A stretch of 64,000 bases of DNA from Paracoccus sp. MBLB3053 (GCF_031822435.1 NZ_JAVQLW010000003.1:372001-436000); one strand, 5' to 3'. Positions 8,586 through 17,713 are shown, numbered from the stretch's first letter. Numbers and translations are program-made. Notes: generated by a model from the letters alone, not told the origin.

Positions 8586-9503
8586 TTGCCTGAATTCTCT
8601 AAAGAAATATACTCGTTTGTCGAGATAGCGCGAGAACGTTCGATCCGGCGTGCTGCAGACAAGCTCAATATTTCATCATCGGCCCTGAGCCGGCAAATGC
8701 GCATCCTGGAGGCAGAGCTTGGGGTGACGCTTTTTACCCGCCAGGTGACAGGTGTGCAGCTGACCGAGAACGGACGCGTTCTGCTGCGTCAGGTCGAGCT
8801 CTGGCTTGAGGATCACAACCGCTTGCGCGCCACTCTTGCGAATGCCGAAGGCAACCATGAGCGCGTCATCAGGATCGGCGTCATGGAATGCTTTTCGGGC
8901 AACATTCTGGCCGAACTGACCAGCTTTGCCCATCGCAAGGGCCTTGCGGATCGGGTCGAGACGAGAGTTGCGGGAACGGCTGCGCTGCTGCGCGATCTCG
9001 AAGAAGCGCGGCTCGACCTTGTGGTGGCTTTCAATGTGCATCACAGCCTGACGACGCGCGTGCTTTTCGACCGCTCATGCCGGGTCGGTCTGGTCTACAG
9101 TCCACAGCTGTTTTCGCTGGCGGAGGACGACGTGCCGATCGCGCGCGCCCTGGATTTTCCGATTTGCCTTCCCGACGAAGATCTGTCTCTGCACACGCGG
9201 CTTTACGCGGAATTGTTGAAACAGCGTCGTCGGGCGGGCATCTTCGCAACCAGCAATTCGACGTCCTTCATTCGCGAAATGACGGCGCGGGGGGAATGCG
9301 TGAGTTTCCTGACCTGGTTCGATGTGCATCGCGAGGTCACCTCCGGACGTCTTTGCCATGTGCCTCTGGCCGAGCGACGCCTCTCAGAAACGCTTTGCGT
9401 CTGTGTCTCGGGGGTCCGGACGGTCGGCCCGAACGTCACATCGCTGGCATATGAGTCCGCGCGGCTCATCGACGCTCTCGGCCCGGCGGATCGCCCAGCC
9501 TGA
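8586..9503 (+). CDS. LysR-family transcriptional regulator
   Basis: This 305-residue protein has a LysR winged helix-turn-helix in the first 60 residues (IRRAADKLNISSSALSRQMR) and a two-lobed effector-binding domain after about residue 90. The only start that keeps the whole DNA-binding domain is TTG 8586; no in-frame ATG lies upstream and the Shine-Dalgarno signal is weak. It is transcribed away from the deaminase gene, the usual LysR arrangement, so it probably controls that gene and itself. The effector is unknown. The gene ends 61 bp before the convergent membrane-protein gene. Confidence 0.8.
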   Translation: MPEFSKEIYSFVEIARERSIRRAADKLNISSSALSRQMRILEAELGVTLFTRQVTGVQLTENGRVLLRQVELWLEDHNRLRATLANAEGNHERVIRIGVMECFSGNILAELTSFAHRKGLADRVETRVAGTAALLRDLEEARLDLVVAFNVHHSLTTRVLFDRSCRVGLVYSPQLFSLAEDDVPIARALDFPICLPDEDLSLHTRLYAELLKQRRRAGIFATSNSTSFIREMTARGECVSFLTWFDVHREVTSGRLCHVPLAERRLSETLCVCVSGVRTVGPNVTSLAYESARLIDALGPADRPA

Positions 9504-9563
9504 CGGCACCCGGAAGGACTGCGCGCGCCGATGGATGCCCGGAAATGGCGCGACGGGCACGGC

Positions 9564-12500
9564 TCAGGGTGTGCGCGGCACTGTGCCTTCGAATTCCAGA
9601 CCTGCCGACGCATGCGAAGCCGCTCGTGGCTGGAAAAGGCTTTCGTTCTCGACCGCATTGAGAAGGAACAGGTAGGCGAGCGCCGTCGACATTGCCCTGC
9701 CCGGAAAGCTCGTTTGAAATCGCGCGGTCATGGCCGCCCGGTCCGAGAAAAGTTCGAACACGCGCCTTTGAACGAATTGAATCAGCTCGGGTTCATCTAC
9801 GCGAATAAGGAAGGCATAGGGTTCGTATGTCAGGTACTCTGCACCCTTCGATCTTTCGACCTTGCAGCTGCCATTCGAACCGACCCAGCTTTCAAGCTTG
9901 CCCAAGATCAATTCGCGGTCGCCAAGATAGACCCGGCGCAGCGAGCTGTCGGAAATGCAGAGCCATTCGATGAGCTCGCCGTGATCGTTCATGGGACAGA
10001 AATGATAGTCCGGCCAAGGCGATTGCTCGATCGGGACGCGCAGCGCATTCGGGTCACGCGGAGGAGGAGAATAGGACGTCCGGCAAACTCCGTCCCCGAG
10101 CTTTTCCAGCGCGGCTTCACAGGCGGCAGTCGGTTGGGCCGTCAAGTGGCGCAGGTTGCTGTCGCAGGTTGCAACCATGTCACCATCCTTCAAGTCGATC
10201 AGCGCCAAGGTTTCGGGCGCGATCCTTGTTATTTCGAGGTCGCTCCTGATCTTGTCGAGTCGCCTCGCCGCCTCAAGAAACCGGGAGAGATCGCTTCGGA
10301 CCCGCTCAGCCTCGATGGGCCAGTCCGGATCGCCGTGCCCGGAGAGGGCGAGCGCCCGTTCCAGCCGCGCATGCAGAATTGCCGCACGCCATCTCAGGTT
10401 GCACCGCTCGATCAATGCACTTTTCTGATCGGGCATCATCGCCTTGAAGAAATCGATCTGGCAGGCCTTCAAGGCCACATCGCGCGCTGTCGAGTTCAGG
10501 ACAAAACCCAGGGACACACCGCCCACCGCCCGGGATGCCAGGTCGAGAAAGGACACGCCAGAAGCGAATACGATCGGAGAGTAGACACCATCAGTTGATC
10601 GCAACTGGTCCGAAAACCTCATCGTCACCGCATCGCAGAGCATGTCGATTTCATGGCTGTTGAACGCGCTGAAGCGGGTTTCGGCCGATACAGGTACAAC
10701 CTCGACGCGATAGCCGGGGCTTCCCGCGAACAGATCGAAGCACATATCGGCGAGATAGCCGCGAAACGGTCGGTCGCCGAACGGATCGCGGTTCTGGTAG
10801 GAAAAGGGCTCGATATCGGTCCGGAACCCGATCCTGACCGTAACCACCTCGGTCGCCGGCTCTTGTGCCCTGGCTTGCGGGATCGGCCAGATCATGGCGA
10901 AGATGAGAGCAGAGGCCGCAAGGCTGCGCGGACGGGAAAGACGCGTCCGTTCGGGCAGTTCGCCAAAGACGCCCGCCGCAAGGAACGCCAGCACCATGAT
11001 GACGAGATGCCCGATCAGATCCATACGGCGGCGACAGGAATCGGCGAAGAACTGGGTCGCAGAAAGACAATCGTTGATCAGATAGGTGCTCCAGTAAAGC
11101 GTGTGACAAAGCGACAAAGCGCCGGTCAGGACAGCGCAGAGAAGGCCGAGGAGCAGCCTGTATCGCGAGGAACTGCGCAGATCTGCCGATACCAGAGCAA
11201 GCGGAACCAACGCCACCAGAAGGATGGCTTGGGTGGGGTAATAGAGAAGGAAGGGAACCGCGCCCCCCATCAGCAGGCTTGCGAAATATTCGGGGTTCTG
11301 AGCGATGAAGAATGCTTTCAGCGCGGCGACACCTGTCAATCCGATCAGCGAAACGGCGATGGCGAGGCAGAGACAGGTCAACAGTTGCGGCACATAGCTT
11401 AGCGGTCGTTTGGTGCGTCGCGCCCGAGCCCAATCTCCGTTGTCCCAAAGCACTTGCCGGAGCGAGAAGGCGGCAAGCAGCGGTAGCCAGGTCAGCGAGG
11501 CAATCCTGAGGGTCTCGACCAACGCGCTGATCAGCAGACCGAAAAGGTTGGTCTGCTCGACGAATTGTCCAATCGGCTCTTGCAACCCTCGCCACGCGGC
11601 AGCGGTGCAAAGAACGAAAACGGCAATCATTGCAAAGAACATTCCCGCTTCGGGGCCGGAACCGGCGGAGTCCGGACGCTCGGTCGAGAGCAACAATTCC
11701 CTGAGTGCAGGGTCGGTGTAGCTCGGTTCGGGGGCATGTCTGGTTCTGCCGACGGGCTCGGTATCGGGGCTGTCCAGATCGCGCTCGAGAAAGATCGCAA
11801 GGATGCCGACCAGATCGTAGCGCAGCGATTCCGCGCGCTGCATGACGCTGGCGAGATATTCATTGAAGCGCGCCATCCGCGCGGCGATGTTTTCGCCGGT
11901 AGCCTCCTCGGGGGTTTCGGCCATGCGCTGCTGGAATTCGTTGAGCAGTTTCTCTGTGTCAGCGACAAATTCGCGCTCACGCTCGCGGACGGCCTGCGAA
12001 ACCTCGTGACCGGGCCAGCTTCCCCTGGCCCTCTTGGCCCAGGCCACCATGAGTTCGAGTTGCGCCAACAGGGACAAAAGCTCGTCATTGCGCGTTTCCC
12101 GCTGGCTCGCCAGACGTTGCGCCCAGGCGTGCCCATCAATCGTCCTGGCCCATTGGTCGCGATACTGCTTCAACCTGCCCGTGAGATGCCCCTTGCCAAT
12201 GGTCTCGTCTCCCGCACTTGCCCGTTCGAGCGTCACGATAAGGTTGCGCATCGTCTGTTCGAGCCGCACCGGGATTCCGACCGCCTGATAGGCCCGCACT
12301 CGCAGCCAACCTTCGGTCAGCTGGACGGGCGGAAGCATTTGCGCAATTCCGGCAAAACCGAATGCGAGCATGAGCGGCCATTGGGGACTGTCGAATTTGA
12401 ACTTGTCGAGATCAACCTTTATCCCCGTGACTGGGATCATCTGAGCAGACTGCAAAATCAGCCGACCAAAGAATGTCAAAGAGATATAAACGATAAGAAT

Positions 12501-12782
12501 GGCGCCTGCATAAATGAAATAGGCGCGGATCAATGCGCTTCTTCCCCCGATGCTGTTGGGGCTAAGTTCGACAAGTGCGCGCGAGGGAGAATTCACCACT
12601 GACCTCACGCGAAATCTTTGCCAGGCAAAAATGGCAACGAAGAAGCAGCCAAATGCAAATGCATAAACGAAGCTGGGAGAAAACTTGACGCCCATCATCG
12701 GAACCTGTGCCAGCTCTTCCGAGCGAAGCTGGTGATAGGCCCATAATGACCAAGGAACTCCCGCAGGCCATGGGTCGTCCAT
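9564..12782 (-). CDS. Large membrane protein with internal signal-like segment and C-terminal solute-binding domain
   Basis: I do not recognise this 1072-residue protein. Hydrophobic helices are seen at about 36-55, 86-107 and 134-152. A long charged, probably cytoplasmic helical region spans about 155-378. Several more helices lie between about 381 and 612. A segment at about 617-640 (RPRSLAASALIFAMIWPIPQ, then ARA-QE) looks like a signal peptide with cleavage after A639. The remainder resembles a family-3 amino-acid-binding domain, opening VRIGFRTDIEPFSYQN and GYLADMCFD, with a helical insert at about 770-870. ATG 12782 has GGAGG five bases upstream. It follows a 37-codon peptide gene on the same strand. 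A receptor, transporter or processed polyprotein are all possible. Confidence 0.7.
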   Translation of the reverse strand: MDDPWPAGVPWSLWAYHQLRSEELAQVPMMGVKFSPSFVYAFAFGCFFVAIFAWQRFRVRSVVNSPSRALVELSPNSIGGRSALIRAYFIYAGAILIVYISLTFFGRLILQSAQMIPVTGIKVDLDKFKFDSPQWPLMLAFGFAGIAQMLPPVQLTEGWLRVRAYQAVGIPVRLEQTMRNLIVTLERASAGDETIGKGHLTGRLKQYRDQWARTIDGHAWAQRLASQRETRNDELLSLLAQLELMVAWAKRARGSWPGHEVSQAVREREREFVADTEKLLNEFQQRMAETPEEATGENIAARMARFNEYLASVMQRAESLRYDLVGILAIFLERDLDSPDTEPVGRTRHAPEPSYTDPALRELLLSTERPDSAGSGPEAGMFFAMIAVFVLCTAAAWRGLQEPIGQFVEQTNLFGLLISALVETLRIASLTWLPLLAAFSLRQVLWDNGDWARARRTKRPLSYVPQLLTCLCLAIAVSLIGLTGVAALKAFFIAQNPEYFASLLMGGAVPFLLYYPTQAILLVALVPLALVSADLRSSSRYRLLLGLLCAVLTGALSLCHTLYWSTYLINDCLSATQFFADSCRRRMDLIGHLVIMVLAFLAAGVFGELPERTRLSRPRSLAASALIFAMIWPIPQARAQEPATEVVTVRIGFRTDIEPFSYQNRDPFGDRPFRGYLADMCFDLFAGSPGYRVEVVPVSAETRFSAFNSHEIDMLCDAVTMRFSDQLRSTDGVYSPIVFASGVSFLDLASRAVGGVSLGFVLNSTARDVALKACQIDFFKAMMPDQKSALIERCNLRWRAAILHARLERALALSGHGDPDWPIEAERVRSDLSRFLEAARRLDKIRSDLEITRIAPETLALIDLKDGDMVATCDSNLRHLTAQPTAACEAALEKLGDGVCRTSYSPPPRDPNALRVPIEQSPWPDYHFCPMNDHGELIEWLCISDSSLRRVYLGDRELILGKLESWVGSNGSCKVERSKGAEYLTYEPYAFLIRVDEPELIQFVQRRVFELFSDRAAMTARFQTSFPGRAMSTALAYLFLLNAVENESLFQPRAASHASAGLEFEGTVPRTP

Positions 12783-12819
12783 GTGGCCTCCGATAATCTT
12801 TGAAATACCATTACATGTT

Positions 12820-12845
12820 GGACGCCGACGCTAGGGTCGGCGTCC
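12820..12845 (-). terminator. Strong hairpin between peptide gene and membrane-protein gene
   Basis: There is a ten-base perfect stem (GGACGCCGAC 12820-12829 with GTCGGCGTCC 12836-12845) and a six-base loop, 7 bp after the peptide stop. No T-run follows. It could be an attenuator or RNA-processing site that lowers expression of the downstream membrane protein relative to the peptide, or a weak terminator. Confidence 0.55.
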
Positions 12846-12852
12846 GCGCCGA

Positions 12853-12966
12853 CTAGCAGCGTTGAACATTGGGATCGCAAGGCCCCGCGATTGCCGGTTG
12901 GGTGGTTGCTGTCGCCGCGCCCAGCAAGGAAGCGGAAACGGCCAGAGATAAAAGTATAATTCGCAT
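12853..12966 (-). CDS. Small exported peptide, 37 residues, two cysteines
   Basis: This short gene starts at ATG 12966, preceded by AGGAG at six-base spacing, and ends at TAG 12853. The product begins MRIILLSLAVSASLLGAATA, a clear Sec signal peptide, and ends PAIAGPCDPNVQRC. Cleavage after ATA or AIA would leave a 10-17 residue peptide with two cysteines six positions apart. There is no lipobox. It is the first gene upstream of the large membrane/solute-binding protein, separated by a strong hairpin. I know of no matching family. It could be a signal peptide ligand, a small effector, or only an expressed leader. Confidence 0.6.
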   Translation of the reverse strand: MRIILLSLAVSASLLGAATATTQPAIAGPCDPNVQRC

Positions 12967-13433
12967 GATAATCTCCTAACAAATAAAAACGGATATTATC
13001 ACGAATTCAGGTGAATTGATATAGATTGACCGGGTTGGAAACTATTGAAAAATAATGAGCCTTTTGGCTGCCTTTAAAGTTACCCGCGAATCGGTGGGGC
13101 GAAAGGACGCCAATCGGTTGGGGTGAATAATATTCCTGGCCGGATCTTTGCCGGCTCGGCATTCCTGCATGCGCATGGCGCGCTTGCGCGCCCGAAATTC
13201 CAGTCGTCACAAGGGGTGCCCCTCGTGAAAGACCTGTGCGCCATGCACCCACCCTTGCCGAGTTGGCAGGGGCGTCATCCGCAATGCCTCGAACAGAAGG
13301 CCAACTGCACAAATTTCGTCCAGTCCCGCCTCTGGCCCAGATTTTCCCCTTGCATCTCAAATTTTCTCTTGAGGAAATCATTTTTCCTCTCAATGATCCC
13401 ATCAAGGCCAGATCCAAACAGATGGAGATGAAG
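12967..13433. promoter_or_regulatory. Long divergent intergenic region upstream of mgsA
   Basis: No gene is seen in 467 bp. It contains a palindrome GGCGCGC-TT-GCGCGCC (13177-13192) and a nested hairpin TCAC-AA-GGGG-TG-CCCC-TC-GTGA (13207-13228). Near mgsA there is a run of T/C-rich repeats with an imperfect inverted repeat, TTGAGGAAA (about 13369) against TTTCCTCTCAA (about 13383). This is AT-richer than the flanks and likely holds both divergent promoters and a structured mgs leader. No known riboswitch consensus was recognised. Confidence 0.4.
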
Positions 13434-14318
13434 ATGTGCGGCATAGTAGGCCTCTTCCTGAAGAAGGAAGAACTGCGTCCAAAACTGGGGGACCTGCTCA
13501 CGGACATGCTGATCACCATGACCGACCGCGGGCCCGACAGCGCGGGTATCGCGATCTACGGTGATGACGGCGTTCTCAAGCTGACGGTCCAGTCCGACAC
13601 ACCGAACGAGACCTTCGCCGGGCTGGACGCCGCGCTTTCCGCCGCGCTTGACGGCCCTGTCACCATGCGCGTCATCGACACCCACGCCGTCCTGACCCTG
13701 CCCGAAGGGACCGAACCACTTGCCCGCGCCTTCATGGCCGAGAAAGGCATTCGCATCATGGGCGCCGGCCATTCCATGGAAATCTTCAAGGAGGTCGGCC
13801 TGCCCAAGGATGTCGCTGCCCGCTTCAAGCTGCAAGCCATGGCAGGCAGTCACGGCATCGGGCACACGCGGATGGCAACGGAAAGCGCGGTGACGACGCT
13901 TGGCGCACATCCCTTCTCGACCGGAACGGACCAGTGCCTCGTCCACAATGGCTCGCTTTCGAACCACAACCAGATGCGCCGCATCCTGTCCGAGAAAGGC
14001 TTCGCGCCGCAGACCCAGAACGACACCGAGGTCGCCGCCTGCTATATCTCGTCCCGCCTGGCCGAGGGCGCGAACCTGGGCGAGGCACTGGAAGGAACGC
14101 TGCAGGATCTGGACGGATTCTTCACCTTCGTCGTCGGCACCAAGAACGGTTTCGGCGTGGTGCGTGACCCGATTGCGTGCAAACCCGCCGTCATGGCCGA
14201 GACCGAGGATTATGTGGCCTTCGGCTCGGAATACCGCGCGCTTGCCAACCTGCCGGGCATCGACACTGCCCGCGTCTGGGAGCCCGAGCCCGCCACCGTC
14301 TATTTCTGGGAGCGCTGA
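13434..14318 (+). CDS. mgsA: N-methylglutamate synthase subunit A (class-II glutamine amidotransferase)
   Basis: This 294-residue protein starts MCGIVGLF. Removal of Met exposes the N-terminal nucleophile Cys of class-II glutamine amidotransferases, so ATG 13434 (GGAG six bases upstream) is the start. Later motifs GHTRMATES and LVHNGSLSNH are the conserved glutamine-site segments. It corresponds to the amidotransferase domain of glutamate synthase encoded as a separate gene. With mgsB, mgsC and gmaS next to it, it forms N-methylglutamate synthase, which uses methylamine (or gamma-glutamylmethylamide) to make N-methylglutamate. The glxB-type annotation for the same proteins is an older name. 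It is followed by mgsB after one base. Confidence 0.88.
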   Translation: MCGIVGLFLKKEELRPKLGDLLTDMLITMTDRGPDSAGIAIYGDDGVLKLTVQSDTPNETFAGLDAALSAALDGPVTMRVIDTHAVLTLPEGTEPLARAFMAEKGIRIMGAGHSMEIFKEVGLPKDVAARFKLQAMAGSHGIGHTRMATESAVTTLGAHPFSTGTDQCLVHNGSLSNHNQMRRILSEKGFAPQTQNDTEVAACYISSRLAEGANLGEALEGTLQDLDGFFTFVVGTKNGFGVVRDPIACKPAVMAETEDYVAFGSEYRALANLPGIDTARVWEPEPATVYFWER

Positions 14319-14319
14319 G

Positions 14320-15003
14320 ATGCAGACCGTCGATCTTGCCACCACGACCCTGCGCGATCTGAATGTCGCACTGCAGGGCCAGTCCGTCAGCAGCAATCAG
14401 ACGCGATGGGAAGTTCTGAACCCCAAGGGTGCCCATGCCATTGCCGTCGGTCTTGACGCGCCAATTGAAGTCACCGTCAAGGGCTCGACCGGATATTACT
14501 GCGCTGGCATGAACAAGCAGGCAACGATCCATGTGACCGGCTCGGCCGGGCCCGGCGTGGCCGAGAACATGATGTCGGGCACCGTGGTAATCGAGGGCGA
14601 TGCCAGCCAATATGCTGGCGCGACCGGCCATGGCGGATTGCTTGTGGTCAAGGGAAATGCCTCGTCCCGCTGCGGCATCTCGATGAAGGGCATCGATATC
14701 GTCGTCTTCGGAAATATCGGCCACATGTCGGCCTTCATGGCCCAATCGGGCAACCTTGTCGTGCTGGGCGATGCTGGCGATGCGCTTGGCGACTCGCTTT
14801 ACGAAGCGCGGCTGTTCGTGCGCGGTTCGGTCAAGTCGCTGGGCTCTGACTGCGTCGAGAAAGAGATGCGCCCCGAGCATCTGGAAATCCTGCGCGCCCT
14901 GCTTGAGCGCTCGGGTGCCGACGCCGATCCTTCGGAGTTCAAGCGCTACGGCTCGGCCCGCCAGCTCTACAACTTCCACGTCGATCACGCCGGAGCCTAT
15001 TGA
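14320..15003 (+). CDS. mgsB: N-methylglutamate synthase subunit B (GltS C-terminal GXGXG domain)
   Basis: This 227-residue protein corresponds to the C-terminal beta-helix (GXGXG) domain of glutamate synthase. It shows the repeating glycine pattern, for example GSTGYYCAGM, GSAGPGVAENM, GDASQYAGATGHGG and GNIGHMSAFMAQ. This domain is structural and passes ammonia or methylamine between the amidotransferase and FMN sites in the one-chain enzyme. Its stop overlaps the first possible ATG of mgsC (TGATG), so the subunits are made together. Gene order mgsA-mgsB-mgsC-gmaS matches the indirect methylamine pathway of other methylotrophic alphaproteobacteria. Confidence 0.87.
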   Translation: MQTVDLATTTLRDLNVALQGQSVSSNQTRWEVLNPKGAHAIAVGLDAPIEVTVKGSTGYYCAGMNKQATIHVTGSAGPGVAENMMSGTVVIEGDASQYAGATGHGGLLVVKGNASSRCGISMKGIDIVVFGNIGHMSAFMAQSGNLVVLGDAGDALGDSLYEARLFVRGSVKSLGSDCVEKEMRPEHLEILRALLERSGADADPSEFKRYGSARQLYNFHVDHAGAY

Positions 15004-16340
15004 TGAGGGACATCATGGAATCTACCCCCCAGACCCTGCCGCGCGACAGCTGGACCTTCAGCCCGGAAATCAATGCCGAAATCCGCCGCGCCGCCGATAC
15101 GGGCATCTATGACATTCGCGGCGGTGGGGCGAAACGCAAGGTGCCCCATTTCGACGACCTGCTGTTTCTTGGCGCTTCGATCAGCCGCTACCCGCTGGAA
15201 GGCTATCGCGAGAAATGTGACACTTCGGTGCTGCTCGGCACGCGCTTTGCCAAGAAGCCGATCAAACTGAAGATCCCGATTACCATTGCCGGAATGAGCT
15301 TCGGCGCGCTTTCGGGGCCCGCGAAAGAAGCACTGGGTCGTGGCGCGACCTTGGCCGGCACTTCAACAACCACCGGCGATGGTGGCATGACCGATGAAGA
15401 GCGCGGCCATTCCGAAAAGCTGGTCTATCAGTATCTGCCCTCGCGCTACGGGATGAACCCCGACGACCTGCGCCGCGCCGATGCGATCGAAATCGTCGTG
15501 GGACAGGGTGCCAAACCCGGCGGCGGCGGCATGCTTCTGGGCCAGAAGATCACCGAGCGCGTCGCCAATATGCGCAACCTGCCCGTCGGAATCGATCAGC
15601 GTTCGGCTTGCCGCCATCCTGACTGGACCGGGCCGGACGATCTGGAAATCAAGATCCTGGAACTGCGCGAGATCACGAATTGGGAAAAACCTATCTACAT
15701 CAAGATCGGGGGCGCCCGGCCCTATTACGACACTGCGCTTGCGGTGAAGGCAGGCGCAGATGTGGTCGTGCTGGACGGCATGCAGGGCGGCACGGCTGCG
15801 ACGCAGGACGTCTTCATCGAAAACGTCGGTCAACCCACGCTTGCCTGTATCCGCCCCGCAGTTAAGGCGCTGCAGGATCTGGGCATGCACCGCAAGGTCC
15901 AGCTTGTTGTCTCAGGCGGCATTCGTGGCGGTGCGGATGTGGCCAAGGCGCTGGCACTAGGCGCCGATGCCGTCGCCATTGGAACTGCCGCCCTGATCGC
16001 CATCGGCGAGAATGACCCGAAATGGGCGGCGGAATACACCAAGCTAGGGACCACCGCGGATGCCTATGACGACTGGCATGAGGGCAAGGACCCAGCGGGC
16101 ATCACCACGCAGGACCCTGAACTGATGAAGCGGCTGGATCCGCTTGAGGCGGCCCGGCGGCTGCGCAACTACCTCGCGGTGATGACGCTGGAATGCCAGA
16201 CCATCGCACGCGCCTGCGGCAAGAGCCATGTGCACAATCTCGAACCCGAGGATCTGTGCGCCCTGACCATCGAGGCGGCCGCAATGGCCGGCGTTCCGCT
16301 GACTGGCACCAACTGGATCCCCGGCCAGAACGGATTCTGA
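15003..16340 (+). CDS. mgsC: N-methylglutamate synthase subunit C (GltS FMN-binding catalytic domain)
   Basis: This 445-residue protein is the FMN TIM-barrel synthase domain of the glutamate-synthase family. The segment ITIAGMSFGALSGPAKEALG, the GAKPGGGGML phosphate loop and the VVLDGMQGGTAATQ and VSGGIRGGADVAKALALGAD stretches are typical. It should reduce the 2-oxoglutarate imine to form N-methylglutamate. The first ATG (15003) overlaps mgsB's stop; ATG 15015 has a better ribosome site (GAGGGA) and may be the real start. A GGGCGGG/CCCGCCC hairpin lies between this gene and gmaS. Confidence 0.88.
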   Translation: MRDIMESTPQTLPRDSWTFSPEINAEIRRAADTGIYDIRGGGAKRKVPHFDDLLFLGASISRYPLEGYREKCDTSVLLGTRFAKKPIKLKIPITIAGMSFGALSGPAKEALGRGATLAGTSTTTGDGGMTDEERGHSEKLVYQYLPSRYGMNPDDLRRADAIEIVVGQGAKPGGGGMLLGQKITERVANMRNLPVGIDQRSACRHPDWTGPDDLEIKILELREITNWEKPIYIKIGGARPYYDTALAVKAGADVVVLDGMQGGTAATQDVFIENVGQPTLACIRPAVKALQDLGMHRKVQLVVSGGIRGGADVAKALALGADAVAIGTAALIAIGENDPKWAAEYTKLGTTADAYDDWHEGKDPAGITTQDPELMKRLDPLEAARRLRNYLAVMTLECQTIARACGKSHVHNLEPEDLCALTIEAAAMAGVPLTGTNWIPGQNGF

Positions 16341-16353
16341 TCCGAGAATCCGA

Positions 16354-16376
16354 GGGCGGGGCGATGCATCCCGCCC
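16354..16376 (+). terminator. Hairpin between mgsC and gmaS
   Basis: There is a seven-base GC stem (GGGCGGG 16354-16360, CCCGCCC 16370-16376) 14 bp after mgsC, without a T-run. It may stabilise the mgs mRNA end or reduce read-through into gmaS. Confidence 0.45.
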
Positions 16377-16408
16377 CGGTTCCTTCTCACGCAACAGGGT
16401 ACAACCAG

Positions 16409-17713
16409 ATGACTGATCTTGCCGAATTCGCCCGCGCCAAGGGCATCAAGTATTTCATGATCTCATATACCGACCTGTTCGGCGGACAACGCGCCAAGCT
16501 CGTGCCCGCCCCGGCAATCGCGGATATGGCCAAGGACGGCGCGGGCTTTGCCGGATTCGCGACCTGGCTCGACCTGACCCCCGCACATCCTGACATGCTG
16601 GCCGTGCCCGACCCGTCGTCGGTGATTCAGCTGCCGTGGAAAAGGGATGTCGCATGGGTGGCATCAAACTGCGTCATGTCGGGCAATGGCCCGCTGGAGC
16701 AGGCACCACGCAATGTGCTGACCCGCCTGATCGGCGAAGCCGCCGAGATGGGGCTGGAAATCAAGACGGGGGTGGAGCCCGAGTTCTTTCTTTTGACTCC
16801 CGAAGGCACCGAGATTTCGGACCCTTCCGACACTGCGGTGAAACCATGTTACGACCAGCAGGCCGTGATGCGCCGCTATGATGTCATCGCTGAGATCTGC
16901 GACTACATGCTGGAACTAGGCTGGGAGCCCTACCAGAACGACCACGAGGATGCGAACGGCCAGTTCGAGATGAACTGGAAATATGACGGAGCGCTGGCCA
17001 CCGCGGACAAGCACAGCTTCTTCAAGTTCATGACCCGTTCGATTGCCGAAAAGCACGGGCTTCGCGCGACGTTCATGCCCAAGCCCATCATGGGGCTGAC
17101 CGGGAACGGTTGCCACGCCCATATCTCGGTCTGGACCAAGGATGGCAAGAATGCCTTCGCCGACGACAGCAAGGAGTTGAGCCTGTCGGAGGACGGTCGC
17201 CATTTCCTGGGCGGAATCATGGCCCATGCCTCGGCGTTGGCCGCGATCACGAACCCGACGGTGAACAGCTACAAGCGCATCAACGCGCCCCGCACCGTTT
17301 CGGGGGCAACCTGGGCTCCGAATACGGTGACCTGGACGGGCAACAACCGCACCCACATGGTCCGCGTCCCCGGCCCGGGACGGTTCGAACTGCGCCTGCC
17401 TGACGGCGCGGTGAACCCCTACCTGCTTCAGGCGGTCATCATCGCGGCCGGTCTGCGGGGGCTCAGAAGCAAGGCCGACCCCGGTCGTCGCTGGGATATA
17501 GACATGTATGCCGAAGGCCATACCGTCACCGATGCACCCAAGCTGCCCCTGAACCTGCTGGATGCAATCCGCGCCTATGATGAGGACGAGGGGTTGAAGT
17601 CGGCCATGGGCGAGGCGTTCTCGGCAGCTTATGTGAAGCTCAAGACCCAGGAGTGGAACGCCTATTCCGCCCATCTGTCGCAGTGGGAACGGGACAACAC
17701 CCTGGACATCTGA
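16409..17713 (+). CDS. gmaS: Gamma-glutamylmethylamide synthetase
   Basis: This 434-residue enzyme is of the glutamine-synthetase fold. It uses ATP, glutamate and methylamine to make gamma-glutamylmethylamide, the entry step of the indirect methylamine route. The N-terminal beta-grasp domain starts YFMISYTDLFGGQRAKLVP. Metal and ATP motifs are GVEPEFFLL, GQFEMNW, GNGCHAHISVW and NSYKRINAPRTVSGATW. ATG 16409 was chosen because a longer reading would run into mgsC's 3' end. It is distinguished from true glutamine synthetase by its length (about 434 against about 470) and by its mgs neighbours. The older name glnT is used for similar genes. Confidence 0.88.
   Translation: MTDLAEFARAKGIKYFMISYTDLFGGQRAKLVPAPAIADMAKDGAGFAGFATWLDLTPAHPDMLAVPDPSSVIQLPWKRDVAWVASNCVMSGNGPLEQAPRNVLTRLIGEAAEMGLEIKTGVEPEFFLLTPEGTEISDPSDTAVKPCYDQQAVMRRYDVIAEICDYMLELGWEPYQNDHEDANGQFEMNWKYDGALATADKHSFFKFMTRSIAEKHGLRATFMPKPIMGLTGNGCHAHISVWTKDGKNAFADDSKELSLSEDGRHFLGGIMAHASALAAITNPTVNSYKRINAPRTVSGATWAPNTVTWTGNNRTHMVRVPGPGRFELRLPDGAVNPYLLQAVIIAAGLRGLRSKADPGRRWDIDMYAEGHTVTDAPKLPLNLLDAIRAYDEDEGLKSAMGEAFSAAYVKLKTQEWNAYSAHLSQWERDNTLDI

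Noticed and set aside
12695..12982. 95-codon frame overlapping the small peptide gene in another frame
   Set aside because: The 37-codon frame has a good ribosome site and a textbook signal peptide; the longer one has neither.
13177..13192. GGCGCGC-TT-GCGCGCC considered as a terminator
   Set aside because: The loop has only two bases and no T-run follows; operator or leader structure is equally likely.
13200..13433. mgsA leader considered as a glutamine or glycine riboswitch
   Set aside because: Local hairpins are present, but none of the conserved core sequences of those riboswitches could be found.
13434..16340. mgsABC considered as ordinary glutamate synthase
   Set aside because: The three domains are separate genes beside gmaS, and the large GltB and GltD layout is absent.
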